This document shows, in pieces, positions 32,281 through 40,698 of a stretch of DNA of 64,000 bases. How positions within the stretch are numbered: position 1 is the stretch's first letter; every line of letters starts with the position of its first letter. The position numbers and the translations under genes are program-made. Source of the DNA: Pseudonocardia oroxyli (GTDB lineage: Bacteria > Actinomycetota > Actinomycetes > Mycobacteriales > Pseudonocardiaceae); contig NZ_FNBE01000002.1 in NCBI RefSeq assembly GCF_900102195.1, positions 62,001-126,000 of the forward strand. Direction: 5' to 3'. The notes below the pieces were generated by a model. That model worked only from the letters and a program-made list of their open reading frames with translations, made no database searches and had not been told where the DNA came from.

Positions 32281-33387
32281 ATGAAGATCGTGTCCGATCC
32301 GCTCATGCCCGCCCTGATCGCCGTGATCGGCGGCGCCGCCCTCGCCCTCGTGGTCTTCGTGCCCTTCGTGGCGGCGAGCTACCGCAGGCGCGGACAGGTG
32401 GGGTGGGGCCGCGCGCTGCTGGCGGGGGCCTCGCTCGTCTACGCCCTGGCGCTGGTCGCCTACACCCTGTTGCCGTTCCCGGAGGTGGGCGAGGGCTTCT
32501 GCGACAGCCGGATCGCGCGGGCCGGGGCCCAGACGCGGCCCTTCGCGTGGATCGACGACATGGCGGCCTTCGACGTCGCGAACCCGCTGCGGAACCCCGC
32601 GCTGCTGCAGGTGCTGATGAACGTGGCGCTGTTCGTGCCGCTGGGCATGTTGCTGCGCCACCTGGGCGGGCGGTCCGTGCTCGTCACGACGCTCGTCGGG
32701 GCCGCGGTCTCGACGTTGATCGAGTGCACCCAGCTGACCGGGAACTGGTTCCTCTACCCCTGCCCGTACCGACTCTTCGACGTCGACGACCTGATCGCCA
32801 ACACCGCCGGCGCGTTCCTCGGCGCGCTCGCCGCGCCGCTGCTGCGGATCGTCCCCGGCCAGCGCCTGACCGCGGAGCCGGGCGCCCCGCGGCCGGTGAC
32901 GATCCCGCGGCGCCTGCTCGGGATCCTCTGCGACATCCTGGGCGCCTGGCTGACCGGCGCCTTCCTGGTCGCGAGCCTGCACGCGATCCTCCTGCTCACC
33001 GGCGGCTCCGAACGGGCCGAGTGGGTCGTCGCGCTCGACCCGGTGCTGGGCACCTGGGTGCCGCTGGTGGTGCTGTTCGTCGTGGTGCCGATGCTGGGCC
33101 GTGGTGGCACCGTCGGGCAGCGGGCGGTGCTGCTGCGGCCCGCGTTGCCCGACGGCGGCGTCCCCTCCCGGGCGAGGTTGCTCGCCCGCAGCGTCCTGGG
33201 CGTCGGCGGATACCTGCTGCTGGAGGGCGCGGGCGCGGCGGGGCTCGCCTCGCTCTGGGGGCTCGTGAGCCTCGTCGGGCTGTTCGTGATCGCGGAGCGC
33301 CGAGGCATCGCGGGCGTCCTGACGGCGACGGTGATGTTGGACCGCCGAGTCCCCGCCCCCTCCGCGGCATTGTGGAGCCACAACTGA
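32281..33387 (+). CDS. VanZ-family membrane protein
   Basis: A 368-residue protein with about eight TM helices. The VanZ domain is visible: LVAYTLLPFPE, NPLRNPALLQVLMNVALFVPLGMLL, STLIECTQLTGNWF and CPYRLFDVDDLIANTAGAFLG. A C-terminal RDD-like helical half follows. VanZ relatives can affect teicoplanin resistance, but most are uncharacterised. The last six codons plus the stop (A-L-W-S-H-N) are the first 21 bases of a family-C palindrome (33367), so the native end was replaced or formed by the repeat. Confidence 0.85.
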   Translation: MKIVSDPLMPALIAVIGGAALALVVFVPFVAASYRRRGQVGWGRALLAGASLVYALALVAYTLLPFPEVGEGFCDSRIARAGAQTRPFAWIDDMAAFDVANPLRNPALLQVLMNVALFVPLGMLLRHLGGRSVLVTTLVGAAVSTLIECTQLTGNWFLYPCPYRLFDVDDLIANTAGAFLGALAAPLLRIVPGQRLTAEPGAPRPVTIPRRLLGILCDILGAWLTGAFLVASLHAILLLTGGSERAEWVVALDPVLGTWVPLVVLFVVVPMLGRGGTVGQRAVLLRPALPDGGVPSRARLLARSVLGVGGYLLLEGAGAAGLASLWGLVSLVGLFVIAERRGIAGVLTATVMLDRRVPAPSAALWSHN

Positions 33388-33428
33388 CGTTTGCGGGCCC
33401 CTGAGCGGCCATTATGGCTCCACAATGC
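33367..33428. repeat. Family-C palindromic repeat, copy C3
   Basis: A 62-nt palindrome with outer arms GCATTGTGGAGCCACAA and TATGGCTCCACAATGC around a GGGCCC centre. It provides the last six codons and the TGA of the VanZ gene and ends 2 bp before the stop of the convergent kinase gene. Confidence 0.75.
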
Positions 33429-33429
33429 A

Positions 33430-34671
33430 TCAGGGGGCGCCCAGGGTGACGACCGCGCGCAGGCCTCCGCGGTGTTCCAGGTGGAGCGCGCCGCCGGAGC
33501 GTTCGGCGCTGCGGCGCACGATGTCCAATCCCAGGCCGGTCGAGCCCGCGCCGCTGACGCCCCGACGCAGGACCGCGGTGTCGGGCAGGCCGGGGCCCGC
33601 GTCGGCGACCTCCAGCTCGGCCCCGGACCCGGTCGCGCGCAGCCGCACCGCGAACGCGGTGCCGTCGGGGGTGTGGGCGAAGACGTTGCCCAACAACGCG
33701 TCGACGAGCGCCGCGAGGTCCGTGCGGCCCAACGCCACCGGCAGCGGTCCGGGCGCGAGGTCCACGGTGACCGCCCGGTCGGTGTCCTCGGCGAGCACCG
33801 CCCAGAACGCCACCCGCTCGCCGACGACCACGGCGGCGTCCGCGTGCCCGGTGTCGGTGCCCCGTTGCCGGGCCTGCGCGATCGCGCCGGTCACCGCCCG
33901 CTCCACACCCTCGACCGCCGCCTCGATCCGGCCCGCCTCGGCGGGGTCGCGCAGCGACTCCGCCTCCAGTTTCAGGGCGGTCAGCGGCGTCCGCACCCGG
34001 TGCGCGACGTCCGCGACCGACTCCCGTTCCTCGCGCAGGAGCTCGCTGATCCGTTCGGCGAGACCGTTGAGGGCGCGGGCGACCGACCCCAGCTCGCCCG
34101 GGGCCGCCGGGTCGGCGCGGGCCGCCAGGTCGCCGCGCGCGAGCCGGTCCGACACCTGGGCCAGGTCGGTCGCGCCGCGCACGAACGACCGCGCCAGCCG
34201 GTCGCCGAGCACCAGCCCGACCACCAGCAGCGCGACCCCGAGCCCGGCCAGGATCAGCCAGGAGTGGGCGACCCCGCGGGTCAGCTCCGCGTCCGGCACG
34301 AACGCGCGCACCGCCCCGCCCGCGCCGGTGCGGTCCCGCACCGCGGTGACGATCTCGCGCCCGCCGGGGACGTCGGCGGACGCGCTCACCCCGCGCGTGC
34401 CCAGCTCGACCAGGGGGGTGCGGTCCGCGGTGCCGAGCACGGTGCCGTCCGGCAGGAACACGGCGACCCCGTCCACCTGCTCGACGGCGAGCCGGAGGGA
34501 CTCCCGGTCGCTCGTCGCGACCAGCGGGACGAGGGACTGGGCCTCCGCGGTCGCCGTCGCCACGGCGCGGTCCTCCGCGACCGTCCGCACCAGCACCGCC
34601 AGCGGGACCAGGAACGCCAGCAGCAGCAGCGCCGCGATCGCCGCGACGAGGAGCAGGACCCGTCTACGCAT
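33430..34671 (-). CDS. Sensor histidine kinase, OmpR/PhoB-partner type
   Basis: A 413-residue kinase: TM1 at residues 5-28, an extracytoplasmic domain of about 110 residues, TM2 (LILAGLGVALLVVGLVLG), HAMP, then HisKA with the phospho-acceptor His in VADVAHRVRTPLTALKLEAE. The HATPase domain has LGNVFAHTPDG, DAGPGLPD and GSTGLGLDIVRR. ATG 34671 overlaps the regulator stop by 8 bp. The regulator gene is first in this two-gene operon. Signal unknown. Confidence 0.9.
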   Translation of the reverse strand: MRRRVLLLVAAIAALLLLAFLVPLAVLVRTVAEDRAVATATAEAQSLVPLVATSDRESLRLAVEQVDGVAVFLPDGTVLGTADRTPLVELGTRGVSASADVPGGREIVTAVRDRTGAGGAVRAFVPDAELTRGVAHSWLILAGLGVALLVVGLVLGDRLARSFVRGATDLAQVSDRLARGDLAARADPAAPGELGSVARALNGLAERISELLREERESVADVAHRVRTPLTALKLEAESLRDPAEAGRIEAAVEGVERAVTGAIAQARQRGTDTGHADAAVVVGERVAFWAVLAEDTDRAVTVDLAPGPLPVALGRTDLAALVDALLGNVFAHTPDGTAFAVRLRATGSGAELEVADAGPGLPDTAVLRRGVSGAGSTGLGLDIVRRSAERSGGALHLEHRGGLRAVVTLGAP

Positions 34672-35350
34672 CGGGCGCCGACACCCGCACCCCGACCCCG
34701 CGCACCGAGTGGAGGTAGCGCGGCTCCTGGGCGGTCTCGCCGAGCTTGCGGCGCAGCCACGACAGGTGGACGTCGACGGTCTTGTCCGCGCCGCCGTAGG
34801 GGAGCTGCCAGACCTCGGTGAGCAGCTCCCGCTTGCTGACGACCTCCCCCGCACGGGCGGCGAGGTGGTGGAGCAGGTCGAACTCGCGCGGGGTGAGGTC
34901 GAGCTCGCGGCCGTCGAGGGCGGCGCGGCGACCGCGGGGGTCCACCCGCAGCCCGCCGACGACCACGGTCTCGTCGCCCCCGCGCACGGTGTCGCCGCGG
35001 CGCAGCACGGCGCGGATCCGGGCGTCGAGCTGCGCGGCACCGAAGGGCTTGACGAGGTAGTCGTCCGCGCCCGCGTCGAGCACGGCGACGATCTCCTGTT
35101 CGTCGTCCCGCGCGGTCGCGACGATCACCGGCACCCGGCTCGCCCCCCGCAGCATCCGCAGCACGACGGTGCCGTCGACGTCCGGCAGCCCGAGGTCCAG
35201 CACGACGATGTCGGGGGCGTTCGCGACGGCGGCCTGCAGACCGGGCATGCCCGCGGCGGCGGAGTCGACGGCGTGCCCCCGCTCGGTCAGCCCGCGCATC
35301 AGCGCGGTCCGGATCGCCGGGTCGTCCTCCACCAGAAGTACCTGGGCCAC
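34664..35350 (-). CDS. OmpR/PhoB-family response regulator
   Basis: A 228-residue regulator with VEDDPAIR, phospho-acceptor Asp in VVLDLGLPDVDG, and Lys in DYLVKPF. The C-terminal winged helix reads LTPREFDLLHHLAARAGEVVSKRELLTEVW, then VDVHLSWLRRKLGE and SVRGVGVRV. Starts at GTG 35350. The divergent region toward 35453 is about 100 bp and holds promoters for this pair and for the small membrane protein gene. Confidence 0.92.
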   Translation of the reverse strand: MAQVLLVEDDPAIRTALMRGLTERGHAVDSAAAGMPGLQAAVANAPDIVVLDLGLPDVDGTVVLRMLRGASRVPVIVATARDDEQEIVAVLDAGADDYLVKPFGAAQLDARIRAVLRRGDTVRGGDETVVVGGLRVDPRGRRAALDGRELDLTPREFDLLHHLAARAGEVVSKRELLTEVWQLPYGGADKTVDVHLSWLRRKLGETAQEPRYLHSVRGVGVRVSAPDA

Positions 35351-35452
35351 AGCGCAGACCGTAGGCCACGGGGCGGGGCCACCGGCGGGGGTGCACGCCC
35401 CGATAGGAGCGCCTTAGCCGGGCGTTAACCGGTCGGGGGACAGACTGGGGCC

Positions 35453-35884
35453 GTGCTCCGATCCGCAGGTCTCGTCGCCCTCTGGGCGGCCGTCGCCGTC
35501 GCCGCCGTGCTCGCCGGCCTGTGGGCCGTGGGCGGGGTGGGCAGCGGGATCACGTCGGCGGGCCCGCGGCCGCTGAGCGCCGCGGAGGTCGACGCCCGGC
35601 TCTCCGCGGCCCCCGCCCCCGCGCCGGTGTCCGCCGCCGGGCCCGCCCCGACCGCCGCGGTCGTGCTCCCGGCCGCGCCCGGCGGCTCCGTGGTGGTCGC
35701 CTGCCCCGGCCCGCAGATCGTGTCGATCAGCCCCGCGCAGGGCTGGGAGGCGAAGAACGAGCAGGAGGACTCCGGGCCGCGGGTGAGCTTCGAGTCGACC
35801 ACGGACGACGATCTCGAGGTCCGCGTGGACCTGCACTGCGACGGGGCGCGCCCGGTCGCGCAGGTGCGGGTGGAGACCGACTGA
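35453..35884 (+). CDS. Small secreted or membrane-anchored protein of unknown function
   Basis: A 143-residue protein with an N-terminal hydrophobic helix (LVALWAAVAVAAVLAGLWAVGG), an Ala/Pro-rich linker, and a compact C-terminal domain (VVVACPGPQIVSISPAQGWEAK, DDDLEVRVDLHCDG) with two Cys that could form a disulfide. The start is GTG 35453. It is divergent from the two-component operon, which suggests it may be a sensor accessory or target. I recognise no family. Confidence 0.65.
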   Translation: MLRSAGLVALWAAVAVAAVLAGLWAVGGVGSGITSAGPRPLSAAEVDARLSAAPAPAPVSAAGPAPTAAVVLPAAPGGSVVVACPGPQIVSISPAQGWEAKNEQEDSGPRVSFESTTDDDLEVRVDLHCDGARPVAQVRVETD

Positions 35885-35918
35885 GCACCGCGCGCGGCCG
35901 CCGGGGGAGACTGCGCTG

Positions 35919-36914
35919 GTGCGCCCCGGAACCCAGAACGCCCTGACCGACGTCGCCGGCCTGCGGGTGGGGCACGCCGCCCTGACGGGTGGGCTCTCCG
36001 GGACGACCGTGGTCGTCTGCCCGCCGGGTGGCGCGGCGGCCGGTGTGGACGTGCGCGGTGCGGCGCCGGGCACCCGGGAGACCGACCTGCTGCGGCCGGG
36101 GACGACCGTGGACCGGGTGCACGCGATCGTGCTCAGCGGCGGCAGCGCCTACGGCCTCGCGGCCGCGGACGGCGTGATGCTCCGGCTCGAGGCGGCGGGC
36201 GAGGGCTTCGCCGTGCCCGGCGGCCCGGTGCCGATCGTGCCCGCCGCCGTGCTGTTCGACCTCGGCCGTGGCGGCGACTTCGGGGCCCGGCCCACCGCCG
36301 AGACCGGTGCCGCCGCCTACGACGCCGCGCAGGCCGGGGCGGTCGCGCAGGGCGTCGTCGGGGCGGGTGTCGGCGCGGCGGCGGGCGGGCTCAAGGGCGG
36401 GGTGGGCACCGCCAGCGCCGTCCTGCCGGACGGGACGACGGTCGCCGCCCTCGTCGTCGTCAACGCCGTGGGGTCCGCGGTGGACCCCGCCACGGGTGAG
36501 CTGCACGGTGCCCGACACGGCTTCCCCGACGAGTTCCCACAGGTCACCGCCTCGCCCGCGGCGGTGCAGGAGGCGCTGGTCCGTCGCGGCGCCCCGCGGC
36601 CCGGCACTGCGACCTCGCTCGCGGTGGTGGCCACGGACGCGACCCTGGACAAGGCGGGCTGCGGCAGGCTCGCCACCGTGGCCCACGACGGCTACGCCCG
36701 CGCGATCGACCCGGTGCACACCCTGATGGACGGCGACACGATCTTCGCCCTGGCCACCGGCGAGCGTCCCGCGCCGAGTGGTGAGGAGCTCTTCGCGATC
36801 CACAGCGCCGCGGCCACGGTGGTGAGCCGGGCGGTCGCGCACGGCATGCTCGCGGCGGAGACCGTCACCACCCCGGCCGGTCACTGGCCCGCGTTCCGCG
36901 ACCTCGTGGGGTGA
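35919..36914 (+). CDS. P1-family (S58/DmpA-like) peptidase
   Basis: A 331-residue N-terminal-nucleophile peptidase of the DmpA/L-aminopeptidase type. Seen: NALTDVAGLRVGHA, GAAPGTRETDLL, AIVLSGGSAYGLAAADGV, GGLKGGVGTASA, and the autoprocessing region RPGTATSLAVVATDA followed by AHDGYARAIDPVHTLMDGDTIFALATG. The nucleophile would be the Thr or Ser in TATS after self-cleavage. Start GTG 35919. The peptidase is cytoplasmic with broad aminopeptidase-like activity. It is followed directly by a gene remnant. Confidence 0.9.
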   Translation: MRPGTQNALTDVAGLRVGHAALTGGLSGTTVVVCPPGGAAAGVDVRGAAPGTRETDLLRPGTTVDRVHAIVLSGGSAYGLAAADGVMLRLEAAGEGFAVPGGPVPIVPAAVLFDLGRGGDFGARPTAETGAAAYDAAQAGAVAQGVVGAGVGAAAGGLKGGVGTASAVLPDGTTVAALVVVNAVGSAVDPATGELHGARHGFPDEFPQVTASPAAVQEALVRRGAPRPGTATSLAVVATDATLDKAGCGRLATVAHDGYARAIDPVHTLMDGDTIFALATGERPAPSGEELFAIHSAAATVVSRAVAHGMLAAETVTTPAGHWPAFRDLVG

Positions 36915-37441
36915 TCACCCGCGGCGGTCCAGGGACTGGTCGCGGGCCACCGGCTGGATGCCGAGGCGCGGACCTGGGCGGCCCGGCTGTGGGGTGGTCC
37001 CGCGGGTGTCGTCTCCGGGCCCAGCGCGGCCTGGTGGCACGGGATGCCGGCCGCCGACCGGGCCGAGGTGCGCCACCTCACCGTCACCGCCCGGGCGCGG
37101 ACCGTCCTGGACACGGCGGTGCTCCTGCCGGACGGCGCCGCCTTCCTCGACCGTGCCCTGCAGCGGCACGTGCGGTTCCCCCAGCTCGTGTCCGCACACT
37201 CGCGGATGCTCGGGCGACACGGGTCCGCCGAGGTCGGGCGGCTCCTGGCGGCCGCGGCGGACGGCACGCGCGCGAAGTCCGAGCGGATCCTGCTCGGCCT
37301 GCTCCGCCAGGCGGGACTCCGCGGATGGGTGACCGCCTTCCCGTTCCAGGACTGGGAGCTCGACTGCGCGTTCCCGGCCCGACCTCACGCAGGAGCCGCA
37401 CCGCGTGCTGCGGGAGATCCAGACCGCCATGGCCGGAGCGG
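36915..37441 (+). pseudogene. Remnant of an AbiEi/DUF559-type endonuclease-like protein
   Basis: One frame gives VQGLVAGHRLDAEARTWAARL, SGPSAAWWHGMPAADRAEVRHLTV and then LDRALQRHVRFPQLVSAHSRMLGRHGSAE, typical of actinobacterial proteins with an N-terminal AbiEi-like region and a C-terminal DUF559 endonuclease fold. The start, the stretch between HLTV and TARARTVLDTAV, and the catalytic DUF559 core are missing. After AFPFQDWELDCAFPARP the last part resumes in another frame as DLTQEPHRVLREIQTAMAGAA and a TGA at 37439. At least two deletions and a frameshift are needed, so it is probably dead. Confidence 0.6.
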
Positions 37442-37453
37442 CATGATCACCGT

Positions 37454-37495
37454 CTGCGGTCCACAGGTGCCGGAATCGGCACCTGTGGACCGCAG
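37454..37495. terminator. Perfect hairpin between convergent genes
   Basis: CTGCGGTCCACAGGTGCCG and its exact complement (19 bp) enclose loop GAAT. It separates the DUF559-like remnant from moaD and is placed as a bidirectional terminator. Its design matches the 52139 element but the sequence differs. Confidence 0.75.
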
Positions 37496-37502
37496 GTAAC
37501 GA

Positions 37503-37772
37503 TCAGCCGCCCGCGAACGGGGGGAGGACGTCGACGACCGCGTTGTCCGGCAGGGGCTTGGTGTGGTCGCGCACGGCGACCTCGTCGACCAGGTAGGAGC
37601 AGCGGGCGACGACGCGGGTGAACTCGGGGCCGTGGCGCTCGCCCAGCAGGGTGGCGAGTGCCTCGACGCCCGCGCCGACCGGGAGCTCGACGGCCTCGGC
37701 GTCTCGACCCGCGGCGGACTTGGCCGCGGCGAAGTAGCGGACCTGGACGGTGCGCAGGGCTGTGGTGGTCAC
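37503..37772 (-). CDS. moaD: MoaD/ThiS-family sulfur carrier (molybdopterin synthase small subunit)
   Basis: An 89-residue beta-grasp protein ending in PPFAGG; the C-terminal Gly-Gly is adenylated and thiocarboxylated for sulfur transfer. Seen: VQVRYFAAAKSAAGRDAE, typical of MoaD, and VVDVLPPFAGG. Its position 7 bp after moaA argues for MoaD over ThiS. Starts at GTG 37772. It supplies sulfur for the dithiolene of Moco, needed by the three molybdenum hydroxylases in this window. Confidence 0.92.
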   Translation of the reverse strand: MTTTALRTVQVRYFAAAKSAAGRDAEAVELPVGAGVEALATLLGERHGPEFTRVVARCSYLVDEVAVRDHTKPLPDNAVVDVLPPFAGG

Positions 37773-37779
37773 CGCGACA

Positions 37780-38865
37780 TCATCCTCCGATGGCGCTCAT
37801 GGGTCGGTCCGGCTGCAGGAAGCCCGGATCGTCGATGCCGTGCCCGGCGAGCTTGCCCCACATGGCGATCCGCCAGGTGTCGGCGATCTCGGCGTCGGTG
37901 GCCCCGCCGCGGAGCAGGGCGCGCAGGTCGGTCTCCGTGCGGGCGAACAGGCAGGAGCGGACCTGGCCGTCCGCGGTGAGCCGGGTGCGGTCGCAGGCAC
38001 CGCAGAAGGGCCGGGTCACCGAGGCGATGACGCCGACCCGGGCGGGTCCGCCGTCGACCAGGAACCGCTCGGCGGGCGCACCGCCGCGCTCCTCGCCGTC
38101 CGGGGTCAGGGTGAATCGGGCGGAGAGCTTCTCCATGATCTCGCCCGCGGTGATCATCTCGCTGCGCTCCCAGCCGTGCTGGGCGTCCAGCGGCATCTGC
38201 TCGATGAACCGCAGCTCGTAGCCGTGCTCGACGGCGAAGGCCAGCAGGTCGCAGGCCTCGTCGTCGTTCTGGCCGCGCAGCAGCACACTGTTGATCTTGA
38301 CGGGGTGCAGCCCGGCGGCGCGGGCGGCGGCCAGCCCGTCGAGCACGTCCTGCAGGCGGTCCCGGCGGGTGATGGTGGCGAAACGCTCGGGGCGCAGGGT
38401 GTCCATCGAGACGTTCAGCCGGTCCACCCCGGCGGCGGCCAGCGCCTCCGCCCGGCGGGCGAGCCCGATCCCGTTGGTGGTCAACGAGATGTCCGGGCGC
38501 GGCTCCAGGGCGGCCGACGCGGCGACGAGGTCCTCGAGTCCCTTGCGCAGCAGCGGCTCACCACCGGTGAAGCGCAGCTCGTGCACGCCGAGGTCCCGCA
38601 CGGCGATCGTGACCAGCCGCATCAGCTCGGCGTCGGTCAGCTGCTCGTCCCGCGGCATCCAGTCCAGGCCCTCGGCGGGCATGCAGTAGGTGCAGCGCAG
38701 GTTGCAGCGGTCCGTCAGCGAGATCCGCAGGTCCGTCGCGACCCGACCGAACGAGTCCACGAGGCGTGACTCCGCCGGACGCGGTGGGCCAGGGCGTGAC
38801 GGGTCGGTGGCGGGTGCGGTCCGCAGGGTCGGGAGCCCCAGCGAGATCGTGTTCGATGCCGTCAC
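37780..38865 (-). CDS. moaA: GTP 3',8-cyclase MoaA
   Basis: A 361-residue radical SAM enzyme that starts molybdenum cofactor synthesis from GTP. The first cluster motif CNLRCTYC is present, followed by FTGGEPLLRKGLEDL, TTNGIGLARRAEAL, and the C-terminal second cluster CGACDRTRLTADGQVRSCLF. The conserved C-terminal Gly-Gly (PMSAIGG) is intact. Start GTG 38865. moaD follows in the same operon. The upstream 128 bp (38866-38993) carry a small hairpin (GCTCCGC-AGAT-GCGGAGC, 38925-38942) but no recognisable Moco riboswitch. Confidence 0.95.
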   Translation of the reverse strand: MTASNTISLGLPTLRTAPATDPSRPGPPRPAESRLVDSFGRVATDLRISLTDRCNLRCTYCMPAEGLDWMPRDEQLTDAELMRLVTIAVRDLGVHELRFTGGEPLLRKGLEDLVAASAALEPRPDISLTTNGIGLARRAEALAAAGVDRLNVSMDTLRPERFATITRRDRLQDVLDGLAAARAAGLHPVKINSVLLRGQNDDEACDLLAFAVEHGYELRFIEQMPLDAQHGWERSEMITAGEIMEKLSARFTLTPDGEERGGAPAERFLVDGGPARVGVIASVTRPFCGACDRTRLTADGQVRSCLFARTETDLRALLRGGATDAEIADTWRIAMWGKLAGHGIDDPGFLQPDRPMSAIGG

Positions 38866-38993
38866 GCCACGAGGGTAACCGCCCCTGCGGATCTTCAGCC
38901 AGCGCGGGAAACAGCAGGTCAGAAGGCTCCGCAGATGCGGAGCGGAACTCCCGGGCGGGGCGCAGGCGCGGGGCTCGCACCCTGCCCGGAAGG

Positions 38994-40202
38994 CTAGTGC
39001 CTGCCGAGTTCCTGGCGGGCGACCGAACGGATGTGCACCTCGTCTGGTCCGTCGGCGAAGCGCAGGGCCCGCGCCCACGTGTAGAAGTAGGCCAGCGGGG
39101 TGTCGTCGCTCATCGCGGCGCCGCCGTGGACCTGCATGGCCCGGTCGATCACCGTGCAGGCCATCCGCGGCACCACGACCTTGATCGAGGCGATCTCGCT
39201 GGCCGCGCCCTTGGCCGTGTACTTGTCGATCAGCCAGGCGGTCTTGAGCACGAGCAGACGGGCCTGCTCGATCTCCATGCGGGACAGGGCGATCTGCTCG
39301 CGCACGACGCCCTGCTCGGCGAGGGGCTTGCCGAACGCCACCCGCTCCTGCGCCCGCTTCACCATCAGGTCGACGGCGCGCTCGGCCATCCCGATGAGCC
39401 GCATGCAGTGGTGGATGCGGCCGGGGCCGAGGCGGGCCTGGGAGACGGCGAAGCCGCCGCCCTCCTCGCCGAGCAGGTTCGCCACCGGGACTCGGACGTC
39501 GGTCAGGCGCAGCTCGGAGTGCCCGTGCTGGTCCTGGTAGCCGAAGGTCGGCAGGTGTCGGATGATCTCCAGGCCCGGGGTGTCGCGGGGGACCAGGACC
39601 ATCGACTGCTGGCGGTGCTTGGCCGCGTCGGGGTCGGTCTTGCCCATGACGATGAAGATCTGGCAGCGCGTGTCCGCGGCGCCGGAGATCCACCACTTGC
39701 GTCCGTTGATCACGTACTCGTCGCCGACCCGCTCGATCCGGGTCTCGACGTTCGTGGCGTCCGAGGAGGCCACCTGGGGCTCGGTCATCGCGAAGGCGGA
39801 GCGGATCTCGCCCTCCAGCAGCGGGTCGAGCCACTGCTGCTTCTGCTCGGGGGTGCCGAACAGGTGCAGCGTCTCCATGTTCCCGGTGTCCGGCGCCTGG
39901 CAGTTGATCGCCTCCGGGGCGATGACGGGCGACCAGCCGGACACCTCGGCGACGGCCGCGTACTCGAGGTTCGACAGCCCTGACAGCGAGGGCAGGAACA
40001 GGTTCCACAGGCCCCGCTCGCGGGCCTTGGTCTTCAGCTCCTCGACGACCGGGGGCAGGTCCCACTCCTGCGGGGTGCCCCGGCGCTCCGCCCGCCAGGC
40101 CTCGTACCCGGCCTCGGCGGGGAGCACCTCCTCGTCGACGAACGCGCGCATGCGCTTGGTGTAGTCGGCGGCCACGGCGCTGGGTTCGAAGTCCACGCGC
40201 AC
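38994..40202 (-). CDS. Acyl-CoA dehydrogenase
   Basis: A 402-residue FAD enzyme. Seen: INCQAPDTGNMETLHLFGTPEQKQ, AFAMTEPQVASSDATN, INGRKWWISGAAD, GPGRIHHCMRLIGMAERA, FGKPLAEQ and MQVHGGAAMSDDTPLA. This set resembles the ACAD10/11-like and long-chain bacterial FadE branch. It oxidises an acyl-CoA to the enoyl-CoA. Start GTG 40202 or GTG 40196. It is divergent from the molybdate operon, which is functionally unrelated. It has no partner beta-oxidation genes nearby. Confidence 0.9.
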   Translation of the reverse strand: MRVDFEPSAVAADYTKRMRAFVDEEVLPAEAGYEAWRAERRGTPQEWDLPPVVEELKTKARERGLWNLFLPSLSGLSNLEYAAVAEVSGWSPVIAPEAINCQAPDTGNMETLHLFGTPEQKQQWLDPLLEGEIRSAFAMTEPQVASSDATNVETRIERVGDEYVINGRKWWISGAADTRCQIFIVMGKTDPDAAKHRQQSMVLVPRDTPGLEIIRHLPTFGYQDQHGHSELRLTDVRVPVANLLGEEGGGFAVSQARLGPGRIHHCMRLIGMAERAVDLMVKRAQERVAFGKPLAEQGVVREQIALSRMEIEQARLLVLKTAWLIDKYTAKGAASEIASIKVVVPRMACTVIDRAMQVHGGAAMSDDTPLAYFYTWARALRFADGPDEVHIRSVARQELGRH

Positions 40203-40280
40203 ATGAGAGCACAATGCACATGCATCAAAACAGTCGGTCTCGGTGTGATATCGGCCTGGCGGGATTCTCAGACGCGGACA

Positions 40281-40293
40281 TAGGATCCCGTCC
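40281..40293 (+). promoter_or_regulatory. Predicted leaderless promoter of the molybdate operon
   Basis: TAGGAT (40281-40286) is a good -10 hexamer, and exactly 7 nt separate it from the GTG start of the regulator gene at 40294. This geometry is typical of leaderless actinobacterial transcripts. No clear -35 is visible. Confidence 0.45.
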
Positions 40294-40698
40294 GTGCCGC
40301 AATTCCGGATCGCCGAGGCTGCCCGCCTGCTCGGGGTCAGCGACGACACCGTGCGTCGCTGGGTCGAGGCGGGCACCCTGCCCGCGGGGACGGACGCCGC
40401 GCACCGCAAGGTGATCGACGGCGCCGTGCTGGCGGAGTTCGCCCGCGACACCTCGCACGCGCCCGCGGACCCCTCGGGTGTCGCCCGCTCGGCGCGCAAC
40501 CGGCTCGTCGGTCTCGTGACCGGCGTCGTCACCGACCGGGTCATGGCCCAGGTCGAGATGCAGTGCGGCCCGCACCGGATCGTGTCGCTGATGAGCAGCG
40601 AGGCGGTCCGCGACCTGGGTCTGGAGCCCGGATCGCTCGCCGTGGCCGTCATCAAGTCCACGAACGTCGTGGTGGAGATCCCCGGAGGAAGTCCATGA
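40294..40698 (+). CDS. HTH-TOBE molybdenum-responsive regulator (ModE/Mop-like)
   Basis: A 134-residue protein. Residues 1-50 form a MerR/excisionase-like helix-turn-helix (FRIAEAARLLGVSDDTVRRWVEAGTLPAG). Residues 65-132 form a single Mop/TOBE domain (RNRLVGLVTGVVTDRVMAQVEMQCGPHRIVSLMSSEAVRDLGLEPGS, IKSTNVVVE) that binds molybdate. It is the first gene of the molybdate operon, and its stop overlaps modA (ATGA). By analogy with ModE it likely represses the operon when molybdate is plentiful. Confidence 0.9.
   Translation: MPQFRIAEAARLLGVSDDTVRRWVEAGTLPAGTDAAHRKVIDGAVLAEFARDTSHAPADPSGVARSARNRLVGLVTGVVTDRVMAQVEMQCGPHRIVSLMSSEAVRDLGLEPGSLAVAVIKSTNVVVEIPGGSP

Noticed and set aside
38866..38993. 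Possible molybdenum-cofactor riboswitch upstream of moaA
   Set aside because: Only a 7-bp hairpin is visible; the conserved Moco-RNA core could not be identified.
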